Assembly: GCA_964438735.1 (NCBI GenBank)
Contig: CAYTLW010000175.1
Span: 1-13,347 of the forward strand
Source: CAYTLW01 sp964438735
GTDB lineage: Bacteria > Myxococcota_A > UBA9042
Direction of reading: 5' to 3'
Length of the DNA: 13,347 bases
The notes beneath the pieces are model-generated. The model was not told the origin of the DNA, searched no databases, and saw only the letters and a program-made list of their open reading frames with translations. This document shows, one piece after another, positions 1 to 8,204 of the stretch; positions within the stretch are counted from its first letter, which is position 1; each line of letters starts with the position of its first letter. Both the position numbers and the translations under genes were made by a program.

Positions 1-408
1 TCCATCGGCCGAAGGTGCTCATCCTGGACGAACCCACCAGCGGCCTCGATCCGCGAGCCTCCAAAGACGTACAGGAGCGGCTGCTGGCCATTGCCAGCGA
101 AGGACGAACCATCTTCCTTTCGACCCACCTGCTGCACATGGCCGAGCGACTGTGCACCCGCGTGGGCATCATCCAGAAAGGCCGGCTGGTGGCGCTGGGA
201 ACCCTCGACGAGCTGCGCGCCCAGCAGGGTCCGGGAAGGTCGCTCGAGGAGATGTTCCTGACGGCCACAGACTCAGACACAGACACAGACACAGACACGG
301 ACACCGACACCCACACCCCNNNNNNNNNNGGGTAGGGAGCTCGAGTACCTGGCCGACACCGACACAGACACAGACACAGACTCGGCCACGGAACCCAACA
401 CCCCATGA
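1..408 (+). CDS. ABC transporter ATP-binding protein, C-terminal fragment with Asp-Thr repeat tail (5' partial, interrupted by gap)
   Basis: This is the last part of the nucleotide-binding subunit that powers the permease encoded next to it. The reading frame is open from the window edge. It shows Walker B followed by the D-loop (VLILDEPTSGLDP, bases 15-53) and the switch histidine in STH (126-128), followed by the usual ABC-2 ATPase ending with IIQKGRLVALG and SLEEMFL. Walker A and the signature motif lie outside the window. After LEEMFL the protein becomes alternating Asp-Thr, encoded by GACACA-type hexamers (270-317), and runs into ten Ns. Read literally, the frame stops at 333-335. However, the sequence after the gap is open in another frame, resumes Asp-Thr repeats (355-384) and ends in TGA 406-408, overlapping the next ATG as ATGA. 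I therefore infer that the gene ends at 408 and that the true gap length is a multiple of three. The family assignment is firm; the tail and stop are inferred. Confidence 0.82.
270..384 (+). repeat. GACACR hexamer tract inside the ATPase gene end
   Basis: Eight hexamers (GACTCA, three GACACA, GACACG, two GACACC, CACACC) fill 270-317. Five more (GACACC, three GACACA, GACTCG) fill 355-384. They flank the gap and a unique stretch from 330 to 354. In the ATPase frame each hexamer codes for Asp-Thr or Asp-Ser, so gain or loss of units keeps the frame. A related but longer tract lies at 12356-12559. Confidence 0.85.
320..329. other. Assembly gap (10 N)
   Basis: Ten Ns lie between two stretches of GACACN hexamers on the same strand. 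The run is probably a placeholder of arbitrary length, placed where a short tandem repeat broke the assembly. Keeping exactly ten bases puts the flanking ATPase segments in different frames, so the stated length is very likely wrong. Confidence 0.95.
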
Positions 409-2759
409 GCTTGCGCGCTACCCGTCTGCTCATCGGCCTCCGACTGCGCCGCCAGCGCAACATGCTCTCTGGTGGCCTCCGCTTCCTCACCGAGCGACGC
501 GGACACAAGAAAACCGGCGCGCGCAGGGCCACGGCCGGCAAGCGCGGCGGCGGTCGGCTGCTGACGTTCCTCTTCCTGCCGCTCATGTTGCTGGTGACGA
601 TCCAGACGTCTGTGCACGTCATCAGGAACCTCAATGAACACCTGGCCACCGGAGTCGTGGTAGCCGGTGGCTCTGTGGATGTGGGTGCGCTCGCGGGTGC
701 TGCCGTTCTGCTGGCGCTGGCCTGGGCGGCCCTGCTGGCGCTGAACATGGTCGACCGAGGCAGCCTGGCGCGTCCGGAGTGGGATCTCGAGTGGCTCGCG
801 GCGTTGCCCGTGCCCATGGACGCCCTGCTCGGCGCTCGAATCGCGGAGCGCACCGTGGTCAATGCGCTGGCTTGGGCGGTGTTTCTCTCCTTCACCGGCA
901 CCCTGAGCTGGCAGGCTGGCGCACGCTGGTCGGCGCCGGTGCTGGCCGTCGTCGCAAGCGGTGTGTTGGTGCTGCTCATGGCGACCTGCCGCACCATGTT
1001 GGAGACGATGTTCCGGCTGCGCTACGCCCCGGGCACCCTGCGCAACATCCAGGCGGCGTGCACGCTGATTTCGCTGCCCACGCTCTACCTGGCCATGGCA
1101 GCGGCGACCGCCGCCGGTCGCGCCCCGGACTTCCTCGTCTACCAGTGGGCCCGGGCGCTGCCAGCGTGGTTCGCGGCGACGCCATTTGCGCTGGCGGCCG
1201 AGTTGGCGGGCAGCACTGATCCGCTGCACGCGTTGGTGTCTTCCGCTGGTCTTACCGCCTGGGCGGTGGGCGGGACGGCGGTCTCCCTGGCGGTGGTCCG
1301 TCACGCGCTGCGCCACGGCCTGGTCTCCGGCGGTGCCCGCGAGAGCAGCCGCAACGACCGCAGAGAGGTGACCACTGCCACCGGCCGACGCCGCATCCTG
1401 ACGCCCGTGCAGGCCAAGGAGCTTCGCCTGTTGCGACGAGATCGGACCTTCATGATGCAGACGGTGGCCGTGCCGGTCCTCATCATCGGAGCCCAGGTTC
1501 TCTTCAATCCAGGCATGGTCGACAGCTTGCTGCACGACCCGAGGCACCTGGGCGCGCTGGCCTTCGGCGTGGCCGCCTACACGTTGTGCTTCTCCGCCTT
1601 CCAGACGCTGAACGCCGAGGGCGAGACGTTGTGGCTGCTCTACGCCCTGCCCGGTCGCCTGGATCGGCTGGTACTCGACAAGGGCATGCTTTGGGGCACC
1701 TTGGTCCTGATCTATCCGCTCCTGATGGTCGCCATCATGTGGGCTGCCAACGGCGAGGTGACCGGCGACACCCTGGCTATCGCTGCGCTGGTGGTGGCGT
1801 CCTTGCCCATCTACGCGGTCATCGCCTCGTGCATGGGCGTGTTGGCCTGCCGGCCCTTCGAGGCCGATCGCCGGCGGCGAATCGACCCCGTTTACCTCTA
1901 CCTCTTCATGATCCTGATGTCTTTCTGCACCTACGCCATCTACGCCAGCGAGTTGTGGCCGCGGCTGGTGCTGCTTGGGCTTAGCGCGCTGCTCGGGCTG
2001 GCCCTGTGGCAGAAGGCGCGCGACCGCCTGCCCTATCTGCTCGATCCCACCGAGGAGACGCCGCCCGGTGTGTCGCTGGCGGACGGCCTGATCGCTGCCC
2101 AGGTCTTCTTTGTCATCCAGGGCGTCATCATGCTGGCGGTGAAGGTCGTGAGGGATGACGCGGCCGAGGGTGCAGCCGCTGCGGGCGACCTCGGCGGCAT
2201 TCCGCCGGCCGGATGGTTGCTGATCGCCTTCTCCATAGCCGGTGGGATCACCTGGGCTGCGGCGCGGCTCATCTTTCGTCGGCGTCGTTTGACCCGCACC
2301 CTGGGTCTGCCCGGCATCTGGAGCGCCCTCTCCGCCCGCGCCACGGTGCCCGCCATCGTGGTCGGCCTCGCGTTGGGTGGCGTCGGCCTGGGTTACGTCC
2401 TGCTGGTCAAGGAGTGGTCCTTCCTGCCCCAGTCTGCCCGCGATGCCATGGCCATGTCCCCATCCGGCGGCCTGTGGCTGGTCGGCGTGGCCGTCATCGC
2501 CGCGCCGCTATTCGAAGAGTTCCTCTTCCGGGGCCTGGTCTTCGCCGGCATGCGCCGCACATTCGGCCTGTGGCCGTCGGTCCTGGGCAGCGCCGCGGTG
2601 TTCGCCGTGATGCATCCGGCGGTATCGGTCCCGCCGGTATTCGTGGTCGGGGTCGTGACCGCGCTGGCGTATGAAAAGACCCGCGGACTGTGGGCCCCTA
2701 TGCTGATCCACGCCGCCTATAACGGGGTGGTCGTTGGCGCGCAGTTGCTGGGCACGTAG
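405..2759 (+). CDS. ABC-2 type permease fused to a CPBP/CAAX-family intramembrane metalloprotease
   Basis: This is a 784-residue polytopic inner-membrane protein with about 20 hydrophobic segments by eye. Residues 1 to about 550 look like an ABC-2 permease: a basic N-terminus, a first membrane segment near residue 53, and a second half starting near the LTPVQAKELRLLRRD motif. Residues from about 556 onward form a CPBP (Abi/Rce1-like) domain with its metal-binding motifs: EEFLFRG (E704, E705, R709), a histidine in FAVMH (H737) and HAAYN (H769). Known members cleave or bind proteins within the membrane. Permease/CPBP fusions are a recognised arrangement, probably for export coupled to processing, but the substrate is unknown. 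The ATG overlaps the ATPase stop (ATGA), which implies translational coupling; only a weak GGAA lies upstream. The ATPase and this protein should form one transporter. Domain calls are firm; the substrate is open. Confidence 0.88.
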   Translation: MSLRATRLLIGLRLRRQRNMLSGGLRFLTERRGHKKTGARRATAGKRGGGRLLTFLFLPLMLLVTIQTSVHVIRNLNEHLATGVVVAGGSVDVGALAGAAVLLALAWAALLALNMVDRGSLARPEWDLEWLAALPVPMDALLGARIAERTVVNALAWAVFLSFTGTLSWQAGARWSAPVLAVVASGVLVLLMATCRTMLETMFRLRYAPGTLRNIQAACTLISLPTLYLAMAAATAAGRAPDFLVYQWARALPAWFAATPFALAAELAGSTDPLHALVSSAGLTAWAVGGTAVSLAVVRHALRHGLVSGGARESSRNDRREVTTATGRRRILTPVQAKELRLLRRDRTFMMQTVAVPVLIIGAQVLFNPGMVDSLLHDPRHLGALAFGVAAYTLCFSAFQTLNAEGETLWLLYALPGRLDRLVLDKGMLWGTLVLIYPLLMVAIMWAANGEVTGDTLAIAALVVASLPIYAVIASCMGVLACRPFEADRRRRIDPVYLYLFMILMSFCTYAIYASELWPRLVLLGLSALLGLALWQKARDRLPYLLDPTEETPPGVSLADGLIAAQVFFVIQGVIMLAVKVVRDDAAEGAAAAGDLGGIPPAGWLLIAFSIAGGITWAAARLIFRRRRLTRTLGLPGIWSALSARATVPAIVVGLALGGVGLGYVLLVKEWSFLPQSARDAMAMSPSGGLWLVGVAVIAAPLFEEFLFRGLVFAGMRRTFGLWPSVLGSAAVFAVMHPAVSVPPVFVVGVVTALAYEKTRGLWAPMLIHAAYNGVVVGAQLLGT

Positions 2760-2762
2760 ACT
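2734..2762 (+). promoter_or_regulatory. Possible internal promoter upstream of the CotH-like gene
   Basis: TTGGCG (2734-2739) and TAGACT (2757-2762) are separated by 17 bp, resembling a weak housekeeping-sigma promoter. The -10-like element overlaps the permease stop codon and lies 40 bp before the start of the next gene. In GC-rich DNA such matches occur by chance, so this is only a candidate. Confidence 0.22.
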
Positions 2763-2802
2763 GCGCCTGGCGCCATCGGGACGCGATCGCCTCAAGGAAA
2801 CG

Positions 2803-4539
2803 ATGCCTGTCCGCGGCCCAACCTGGTCATGCCCGACATGGATGTTGCCGCTGCTGTTCGCGGCGCTGCTGGCCACAGCGTGCAGCGATCCCGAAGAGGT
2901 GCAGGAGTTCGTCGACGCAGCGACGGCCGCTGATGGCGGCGACGGGCTGTCATCCGACGGGTCGATGAACGACGCCTCGGCTCCCACCGACGGGGTCGCC
3001 CTGGCGGAAGTCGAAAAGGGCCTGCGCGCGACGTTCTACGACCCGCTGACTGTCCAGACCATCGAGCTGCACATCACCGCCGACAATCTCGCAAAGATGC
3101 ACGCCGCCCTACCCGATCGCATCTACGTGCCGGCCACCTTCCGCTGGGGGGACTTCGAGCTGAAGAACGTCGGCGTGCGGTACAAGGGCAACAGCTCATC
3201 GAACCCCAACGCCAAACACAAGCGCAGCTTCCTCATCAAGGTCAACGAGTTCGAAAAGGGGCGCCGCCTCTTCGGCCTGCGCCGCATCGCCCTGGATAAC
3301 GGCGTGCAGTTCGGCAGCCTGTTCAGCGAACGTCTGATCGGCGACACCCTGCGCAAGCTCGGCGTCGTTTCGCCGCGCTCCAACTACGTGCGCCTGCTGC
3401 TCAACGGCAAGGAGTGGGGCGTCTACGTCAACGTGGAGCGAATCGACAAGTCGTTCATGACACATCACTTTGGCGACAACGAAGGCCTGCTCTACAAGGT
3501 CCACCTGGGCGGTCCCGGCGCGTCGCTCGAACTCCTGCCGGACGCGAAGGCCTACAACGGCGCGTTCGCAGCCAAGTCGGACGCGGCGGATGGCGGTTTC
3601 GACGCCCTGCGGGACCTGTGCGAAGTCATCAAGAACACGCCCGACGACCAGCTCGCCAAGACCCTGGCCGGTCACCTCGAGTTGGACGACTTCCTGCGCT
3701 CCATGGCCGTCTTCGTGCTCGCTGGCGCGTTCGACCAGTACACCGGCTGGAACCCCCACAACTACTACCTGCATCGGCCCGCGACCGGCAGCCCATGGAC
3801 CTACCTGGCCTGGGATCTCGACGTGGGTTTCGCCGACAACGCCTTCGGCTGCATCAAGGTCATCGACGAGTGGAGCGCCGCCTGGCCGCTACCAAGGGTT
3901 CCGCGCCCGCTGCTGGAGCGCATCCTCGATCATCCGACCCTGCTGGCGCGCTACCGCACCTTCGCCGACGAAATCCTGGAGGCCCACTTCCGCCCGGAGC
4001 AGCTGGGGCCACGCCTGGTCGCCCTCTACGCACAGATCGAAGCGCCGTTGAAGACAGACCCCTTCCCGCCAGTGCGCGTCACGGTGCCCACAGACACGGG
4101 ATACCCGTCCATCCTGGCTTCGATGAAGGCCTTCTTCGCCGCCCGCTACAAGACGGCCCGCGCTCAGCTGGACGCGCCCGCCAAGGTCCCGCCGGCGAAG
4201 CCATGCCAGCCCGGCGGCCAGGGGCCCAAGCCAGGCCCGCTGAAGGAGATGAGCCCCACAGACCTGAAGGTCGTGGCGATCAGCGAGGCGGGCATCGAGT
4301 TGAGCTGGGTCGACAACGCCAAGGGCGAGGCCGCCCACGTGGTCCAGAGGTGCGGCGGCAAGGGGTGCACCAACTTCCAAAATGCGATGGGGCTGATGGG
4401 GGACGACATCACCAAAGCGGTCGACGACAAGGTGATGGCCGGCATGACCTATCGATATCGTGTCTACGCGGTCTTTCCGAGCCCCGGGGGACCGACAGGC
4501 AGCGGCGTGTCGAACGTCGTCGAGGCGACGGCGAAGTAG
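2803..4539 (+). CDS. CotH-kinase-family lipoprotein with C-terminal fibronectin type III domain
   Basis: This is a 578-residue predicted lipoprotein. The start at 2803 is chosen because it is preceded by AAGGA (2794-2798) and begins a signal peptide ending in the lipobox LATAC, with the lipidated Cys at residue 27. An in-frame upstream codon at 2734 would bury the signal. A variable Asp/Ala/Ser linker (about residues 28-70) precedes the CotH fold: YKGNSS (127-132), a segment ending SNYVRLLLNGKEWGVYVNVE (N201, E212), and YLAWDLDVGF with W337, D338 and D340. Spore-coat CotH phosphorylates coat proteins through this atypical kinase fold. Here the protein is predicted to be outside the cytoplasm, so the substrate and phosphate source are unknown. 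Residues 483-578 look like an FN3 domain (ISEAGIELSWVDN, YRYRVYAVFP). The gene starts 43 bp after the permease and may be cotranscribed. It converges on the hydrolase gene, with 65 bp between the stops. Family confidence is high; kinase activity is inferred. Confidence 0.85.
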   Translation: MPVRGPTWSCPTWMLPLLFAALLATACSDPEEVQEFVDAATAADGGDGLSSDGSMNDASAPTDGVALAEVEKGLRATFYDPLTVQTIELHITADNLAKMHAALPDRIYVPATFRWGDFELKNVGVRYKGNSSSNPNAKHKRSFLIKVNEFEKGRRLFGLRRIALDNGVQFGSLFSERLIGDTLRKLGVVSPRSNYVRLLLNGKEWGVYVNVERIDKSFMTHHFGDNEGLLYKVHLGGPGASLELLPDAKAYNGAFAAKSDAADGGFDALRDLCEVIKNTPDDQLAKTLAGHLELDDFLRSMAVFVLAGAFDQYTGWNPHNYYLHRPATGSPWTYLAWDLDVGFADNAFGCIKVIDEWSAAWPLPRVPRPLLERILDHPTLLARYRTFADEILEAHFRPEQLGPRLVALYAQIEAPLKTDPFPPVRVTVPTDTGYPSILASMKAFFAARYKTARAQLDAPAKVPPAKPCQPGGQGPKPGPLKEMSPTDLKVVAISEAGIELSWVDNAKGEAAHVVQRCGGKGCTNFQNAMGLMGDDITKAVDDKVMAGMTYRYRVYAVFPSPGGPTGSGVSNVVEATAK

Positions 4540-4604
4540 GCCCGCAAAACAGACGGCTGCAGATCAGAATAGACGGCACCCGATTGCTAAAACCCGCACA
4601 CTGC

Positions 4605-6995
4605 TCAGGGATCGGCAGGCACGTTGGGCGTGTCGACGAACTTCCGGCAAGGCTGCCCGCGCAAGGAATCGCACGGCGGCATGACGGCGTTCTTGGGCAC
4701 GGTCGCACCCTTCAGCAAAGGCAGCGCGACGCTGGAGGGGTACTTCGGCGAGTGGGCCACGTCGTAGGTGACCGGCTTGTCGAATGGCAGCAAGGCAAAA
4801 CGCCAGTCGGCGCGGCTGTCTCCGGGAGTGTCGATGGCGATACGCAGTCGTGACCCCTTGCGGAAGTCGTGGCCGAAGCCGGCGATGGCGACGCGGATCT
4901 TCTCCCACTTGCCTGGGGTCAGCGGCTTGACGTCGGCGATGAGCAGGGTCAGCTCGGGCCAGAGCTCGGTGGACGTCGCGGTCAGCTTGCGGAAGCTCGC
5001 CCGCAGCCAGCCGCTCTGCACGTAGCGCTCGCCGCCATCTGCCAGCACTTCGGTCAGGTTGACCTCGATGTCCGCGTCGGTGACCCCATCCGGTGTGCGG
5101 ATCCAAAAGTCGACGCTGCCCGTGCCCACCATGATCAGGTCTTCGGTCAACGGCGCCGAGGTGAAGGCCACCGCATAGCCGGGACCGGGCGCCTTCCAAT
5201 TGTACTTGGGCAGGGCCGACCAGAGCTTGGCGCCCTTGGCCTTGATGCCGCGCCCGCCGGCCTTCGGATCGAGCTTGAAAGTCGACGCGGCCGTACCCTC
5301 GCCGGGCAGGTCGGCGGCCAGACCGCCGTCGGGCTGGAAGTACCAGCGTTGGGCCACGGTCTCCTTGGGCGGCCACTGCGTAAAATGCTGCGCGAAGTTG
5401 CCAAGGGGCGCTCCGAGGGGTTCCTTGGCGCCGTTGCCGAAGATGACGTGTAGATCCGGCTCAGCCTCCCACTTGGCCTTGGCGGCAGCATAGTCGGCGA
5501 CGTCCTTCCAGCGATCGGCGGGCATGTCCAGCGACGCGCCGAAGACCATCTGGGTCACCTGCGGTATCAGCAGGCCGAGCACATTGCCCATGGTCGGCTT
5601 CTTGCGGGCCACGTAGATGTCCATGAACGCCTTCCACTCCACCAGCACCTGGGGCGCCCAGCCGTCGGGATGCACGCCGTTGTAGACCACAAAGCGGCGA
5701 TTCGGCGCGCCGGTGAAGCGGTCCAGCAGGGTGGTGAAAAAGGGTCCGGTCTGCTCGTCCTGCCAGGAACCGGCGAGGAAGACGGGCACCTTGATCTGGG
5801 GCGCGAACAGGGTCGGGTTGAGCGGGTCGATGATCTCCGGTTCGTAGTACTTGGAGTCCTTGGCCTGCTCGACGTTGTTGACGCGTTGGTCGTGCAGGAG
5901 CTGGTTTTCCTCGCAGACGACATCGCCCGCCTCGACTCGGGCCTTCTCCCAGCCCTGGCCGTAGGGTTTGGCGCGCTTGTAGACGTGGTTGATCCAGTTC
6001 AGGGCGAAGCCATCGTTGAGGATGCCGCCGGGCACCAGGGTCGTGGCCGAGTTGCCGATGACGCTCAAGGGCGTGATGGCCGCCAGCCCCGGCGGGCGCA
6101 TCTTGGCCACGAAGAGCTGCGAGATGCCGGGATAGGACAGCCCGGCCATGCCCACCTTGTGGTGTGCCACCCACGGCTGTGCGGCGACGGTCTCGATGAT
6201 GTCGTAGCCATCCAGCAGCTGCAGGGTCTCGAAGTAGTCGTATGCGCCGCCGCTACAACCGGTGCCGCGCATGTTGACGCTGACGGTGGCATAGCCGTTG
6301 ACGGCGGCGATCATCGCGCTGGCATCCGAGGGCGCGTTGCAGAGCACGGGCACGATGTCGCAGTAGAACTTCTGCGCCTCGCTGACCATCTGCTGGCCTG
6401 GGCGGCTGGGGTCGTAACCGGAGTAGTTGACGATGGTGGGGTAGGGGCCGTCCTCGGCAGGCCCGGGCAGGGTCGCGAAGTAGGACAACATGATCCCGTC
6501 GCGGGCGATGATGTAGCCGTTGCCCGGCACGATCTTCTGGTCGCTGTAGAAGGATTGCGGCGGCAGGCTGCCCTTGACGTCCATGACCGTCACTGGACCG
6601 GAGCGGACCTCGGGGGACGCGTCGGCCACGTAGACGCGGTAGCCGGGACCGGGCGGCACCTTGCGGAAGATGAGGCTGCCGAGGTGATCGGTGGTACCGG
6701 TGGCGACGGCCTTGCCCTGGCCGTTGCGGGCCTCGAGCTTCAAGTCGGGCTCGGCGTGGGTAACGAAGATCTGTTCGACGCTGCCGCGAACTTTGTAGGG
6801 CGCATTGCCAGGGTCGACCGGTTCGGCGTCTGCAGCGGCGCCCCCATCGATTCCAGCGCCATCGGTACTCACGTCGGCGCCAGTACTGGCCCCGGCGTCG
6901 GCGCTCGAGTCGGCGCCCTCATCGCTGCTGCAACCCGCAAAGCAGACGCTGGAAGCCAGGAAGAGGGCGAACGTGGATCGCGGGAGTCGGCTCAT
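4605..6995 (-). CDS. CocE/NonD family (X-Pro dipeptidyl-peptidase S15-like) serine hydrolase, lipoprotein
   Basis: This is a 796-residue predicted lipoprotein: a signal peptide ends in lipobox FAGC with Cys22, followed by an Asp/Ala/Gly linker to about residue 62. Residues about 66-130 resemble a small beta-sandwich (carboxypeptidase-regulatory type). The alpha/beta-hydrolase domain carries the nucleophile motif GLSYPG (Ser287), a likely acid Asp413 in SWQDEQTG and His442 in GVHPDGW, so the triad appears complete. From about residue 590 a jelly-roll C-terminal domain typical of the CocE/PepX group follows (SVDFWIRTPDGV, LRASFRKL). Relatives hydrolyse esters or amides, including acyl-drug esters and X-Pro peptides; the sequence does not tell which applies here. 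The start has AAGGGG nine bases upstream (7005-7010). The gene lies 141 bp downstream of the giant lipoprotein gene on the same strand and has its own promoter-like pair. Family confidence is high, substrate unknown. Confidence 0.88.
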   Translation of the reverse strand: MSRLPRSTFALFLASSVCFAGCSSDEGADSSADAGASTGADVSTDGAGIDGGAAADAEPVDPGNAPYKVRGSVEQIFVTHAEPDLKLEARNGQGKAVATGTTDHLGSLIFRKVPPGPGYRVYVADASPEVRSGPVTVMDVKGSLPPQSFYSDQKIVPGNGYIIARDGIMLSYFATLPGPAEDGPYPTIVNYSGYDPSRPGQQMVSEAQKFYCDIVPVLCNAPSDASAMIAAVNGYATVSVNMRGTGCSGGAYDYFETLQLLDGYDIIETVAAQPWVAHHKVGMAGLSYPGISQLFVAKMRPPGLAAITPLSVIGNSATTLVPGGILNDGFALNWINHVYKRAKPYGQGWEKARVEAGDVVCEENQLLHDQRVNNVEQAKDSKYYEPEIIDPLNPTLFAPQIKVPVFLAGSWQDEQTGPFFTTLLDRFTGAPNRRFVVYNGVHPDGWAPQVLVEWKAFMDIYVARKKPTMGNVLGLLIPQVTQMVFGASLDMPADRWKDVADYAAAKAKWEAEPDLHVIFGNGAKEPLGAPLGNFAQHFTQWPPKETVAQRWYFQPDGGLAADLPGEGTAASTFKLDPKAGGRGIKAKGAKLWSALPKYNWKAPGPGYAVAFTSAPLTEDLIMVGTGSVDFWIRTPDGVTDADIEVNLTEVLADGGERYVQSGWLRASFRKLTATSTELWPELTLLIADVKPLTPGKWEKIRVAIAGFGHDFRKGSRLRIAIDTPGDSRADWRFALLPFDKPVTYDVAHSPKYPSSVALPLLKGATVPKNAVMPPCDSLRGQPCRKFVDTPNVPADP

Positions 6996-7063
6996 GTGCA
7001 GCGGCCCCTTGTGTGACGTGTGCGTGAAGGTCGGGTGCCCGATGGGTGGCCCGGCGGGGCGTC

Positions 7064-7092
7064 ACGCTAGCGCTCCCCTGAGAACCGGGCAA
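7064..7092 (-). promoter_or_regulatory. Candidate promoter of the CocE-type hydrolase gene
   Basis: On the minus strand, TTGCCC (7092-7087) and TAGCGT (7069-7064) are spaced by exactly 17 bp. The -10-like element lies in the palindrome CGCTAGCG (7065-7072). It is 68 bp before the start codon at 6995. CTAG is generally a scarce tetranucleotide in bacteria, and the giant lipoprotein gene has GCTAGC at a comparable place. No transcription data support this. Confidence 0.38.
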
Positions 7093-7136
7093 GCAGATCT
7101 GCCGTGAAGGAGCGTGCGCTTGGGGACGTGCGGACC

Positions 7137-8204
7137 CTACGGCGCGGAGCCCAGCACGGTCACCGGCTTCAAGGCGATGGTCTTGGACTTGCCGTCGCCG
7201 AGCTGGCCGAAGTTGTTGCTGCCCCAGCAACGCACCTCGCCGTTTTTGCGCAGGGCGCAGGTGTGGGAGTCCCCGGCGCTGACCTCGATGACACCGTCGA
7301 GCCCCGCAACGGGCAGAGGCGCGGTGGACTTGTACTTGTTGCCGTTGCCCAGCTGGCCGGCGTTGTTGTAGCCCCAGCAAGCCACCGTGCCAGTCTTGCG
7401 CAGCGCACAGGTATGACTGCCATTGGCGCTGACCTGGATGGCGTCCTTCAAGGCGAACACCGGTACGGGCGCGCTGCGAGACGTCAGGCTGCCGTCGCCC
7501 AACTGGCCCTGGTTGTTGTACCCCCAGCAGACCACACCGCCCTTGGCGCGCACGGCGCAGACGTGGTTGTTGGACGAACTCATGTCCACCGCGTCGACCA
7601 GCCCCTTGACGTCCTTGGGCACATAGGTCTTGTTCAGGTGGCTGATTGGCCCCCCATTGCCCAACTGGCCCTTGTAGTTGCGCCCCCAGCAGCGCACCTT
7701 GCCCGTCTTGGTTCGCGCACAGGTGTGCTCGCCGCCCGAGTCCACCTGCACCGCGTCGTTGAGGTCGAGCACCGCCTGGCCGGGCACGCATAACGACTTG
7801 CCGGCAACACCGATGCCGCAGTTGCCATAGCCGTTGCTTCCCCAGCAGCGCATCAGTCCGGACTTTGCGATGGCGCAGACGTGGCTGCCGTTGCCGGCGC
7901 TCAGGGCCACCGCCGTGTCGGTCCACTTGACCACAGGCACGGCCGGGATCTGGGAACCGACACCACAGCCGATGCCGTGCGGGCCCGCCCCCCAACAGTA
8001 GATCTGGCCGCCGTTGGTGGCCGCGCAGCCGAATAGACCTGCGGCCGAGATCTTCACGCTTGGCGGCACATTGGGCAGCTCGCCGGGCACGATGGCGTTG
8101 CCGTGGCGCCCCAAGGTGCCGTACGCGGAATAGCCCCAGGTGCGAACCTTGCCGTCGGGGCTGGCCGCTGCGGTGTATCCCGAGCCCGCCGAGATGGCCA
8201 CCGC
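7137..8204 (-). repeat. Seven RCC1-type repeats forming the C-terminal propeller
   Basis: Residues 1361-1715 contain seven repeats of about 50 residues, each ending in a WG-x(5)-G core (WGYSAYGTLG, WGAGPHGIG, WGSNGYGNCG, WGRNYKGQLG, WGYNNQGQLG, WGYNNAGQLG, WGSNNFGQLG). Six of the seven have the CWG form paired with an upstream His/Gly-x-Cys-Ala, so a disulfide per blade is likely; the first blade has TWG and lacks it. Seven repeats make one closed RCC1 propeller. Confidence 0.85.

Noticed and set aside
15..335. ATPase ending at the TAG at 333-335
   Set aside because: That stop appears only if the ten Ns are taken as real length. The other frame restores Asp-Thr repeats and gives an ATGA junction.
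2734..2802. Upstream in-frame start of the CotH-like gene at 2734
   Set aside because: It would overlap the permease and place a basic 23-residue extension ahead of the signal peptide. The ATG at 2803 has a ribosome site and a normal lipoprotein signal.
4540..4604. Terminator between the convergent CotH-like and hydrolase genes
   Set aside because: The 65-bp gap has a repeated AGACGGC word but no good inverted repeat with a T-run on either strand.
5670..7016. A 448-codon plus-strand frame opposite the hydrolase gene
   Set aside because: The minus-strand protein has the Ser-Asp-His motifs and a lipobox; the opposite frame shows no domain.
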